Assembly (NCBI GenBank): GCA_046760105.1
Contig: JBHIDJ010000182.1
Span: 1 to 5,617 of the forward strand
DNA from: JBHIDJ01 sp046760105
GTDB taxonomy: Bacteria; Pseudomonadota; Gammaproteobacteria; Acidiferrobacterales; SPGG2
Length of the DNA: 5,617 bases
Direction of reading: 5' to 3'
The position numbers and the translations under genes were made by a program. The notes beneath the pieces were generated by a model. The model was not told the origin of the DNA, made no database searches, and saw nothing but the letters and a program-made list of their open reading frames with translations. This document shows, piece after piece, positions 5,560 to 5,617 of this stretch (its first letter is position 1; each line of letters opens with the position of its first letter).

Positions 5560-5585
5560 GAAGAGCGGAATGTAGATTGAGAAAT

Positions 5586-5614
5586 ATTATACGAATTCTT
5601 TGGAGACTTTTTAA
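5586..5614 (-). promoter_or_regulatory. Predicted sigma-70 promoter of the FKBP-sigma cassette
   Basis: A perfect TATAAT lies on the minus strand at 5591-5586. A TTAAAA (four of six matches to TTGACA) lies 17 nt upstream at 5614-5609. The surrounding DNA is distinctly A+T-rich compared with the rest of the window. Transcription would begin near 5579, giving a leader of about 140 nt before the FKBP ATG. The box is close to the window edge, so upstream elements cannot be judged. Confidence 0.6.
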
Positions 5615-5617
5615 CCC

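Noticed and set aside
1..5617. CRISPR array, tRNA/rRNA genes or insertion-sequence ends
   Set aside because: No spaced direct repeats, tRNA-like cloverleaf, rRNA sequence, transposase motif or terminal inverted repeats were seen.

Overview
The window comes from a Pseudomonadota-type genome. It carries a proteobacterial polar amino-acid/ectoine ABC transporter operon, an RpoD-type sigma factor with region 1.1 and the large non-conserved insert, and a SlyD-like FKBP. Finer placement (gamma-, beta- or acidithiobacillus-like) cannot be decided from the sequence alone.

Plus strand, about 1-2981: an ectoine/5-hydroxyectoine uptake operon in the classical order. It contains the 3' end of ehuA (ATPase), ehuB (periplasmic binding protein), ehuC and ehuD (two inner-membrane permeases), then a decayed 5' fragment of eutA, the first gene of the usual ectoine-utilisation module. 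The ehuB-encoded binding pocket aligns residue for residue with the characterised EhuB, as I recall it, with one Phe-to-Trp change. A 13-bp GC-rich hairpin lies between ehuB and ehuC, where it could uncouple binding-protein expression from permease expression. The eutA remnant keeps its first ~72 codons, shifts frame once, shifts back, and stops. The rest of eutA and any following eut genes are absent, because a convergent minus-strand gene begins about 30 nt further on. Uptake therefore looks intact (ehuA is only partly visible) while the linked catabolism is broken, which suggests imported ectoines serve as osmoprotectants here unless a degradation locus exists elsewhere.

Minus strand, about 5614-3014: a two-gene cassette. 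A promoter with a perfect TATAAT box at the right edge of the window probably drives a ~140-nt structured leader. This is followed by a 155-aa SlyD-like peptidyl-prolyl isomerase/chaperone with a strong ribosome binding site, and then a 602-aa RpoD-type sigma factor. The sigma factor has every group-1 region but several substitutions at normally near-invariant positions of region 2, and it is not in the usual rpsU-dnaG-rpoD context. I read it as a probable second, divergent RpoD. The 148-nt gap between the two genes holds an 8-bp inverted repeat and a potential G-quadruplex on the mRNA-sense strand, upstream of the sigma-factor start.

Base composition differs between the two halves: sample 60-nt rows in ehuC and ehuD are 41/60 G+C, while rows in the sigma gene are 32/60 and 27/60. 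With the broken eutA at the junction, this suggests a rearrangement or insertion breakpoint near 2950-3013. The most unusual content is the FKBP-RpoD paralogue cassette, with its structured leaders, next to the scar of a lost ectoine-degradation operon.
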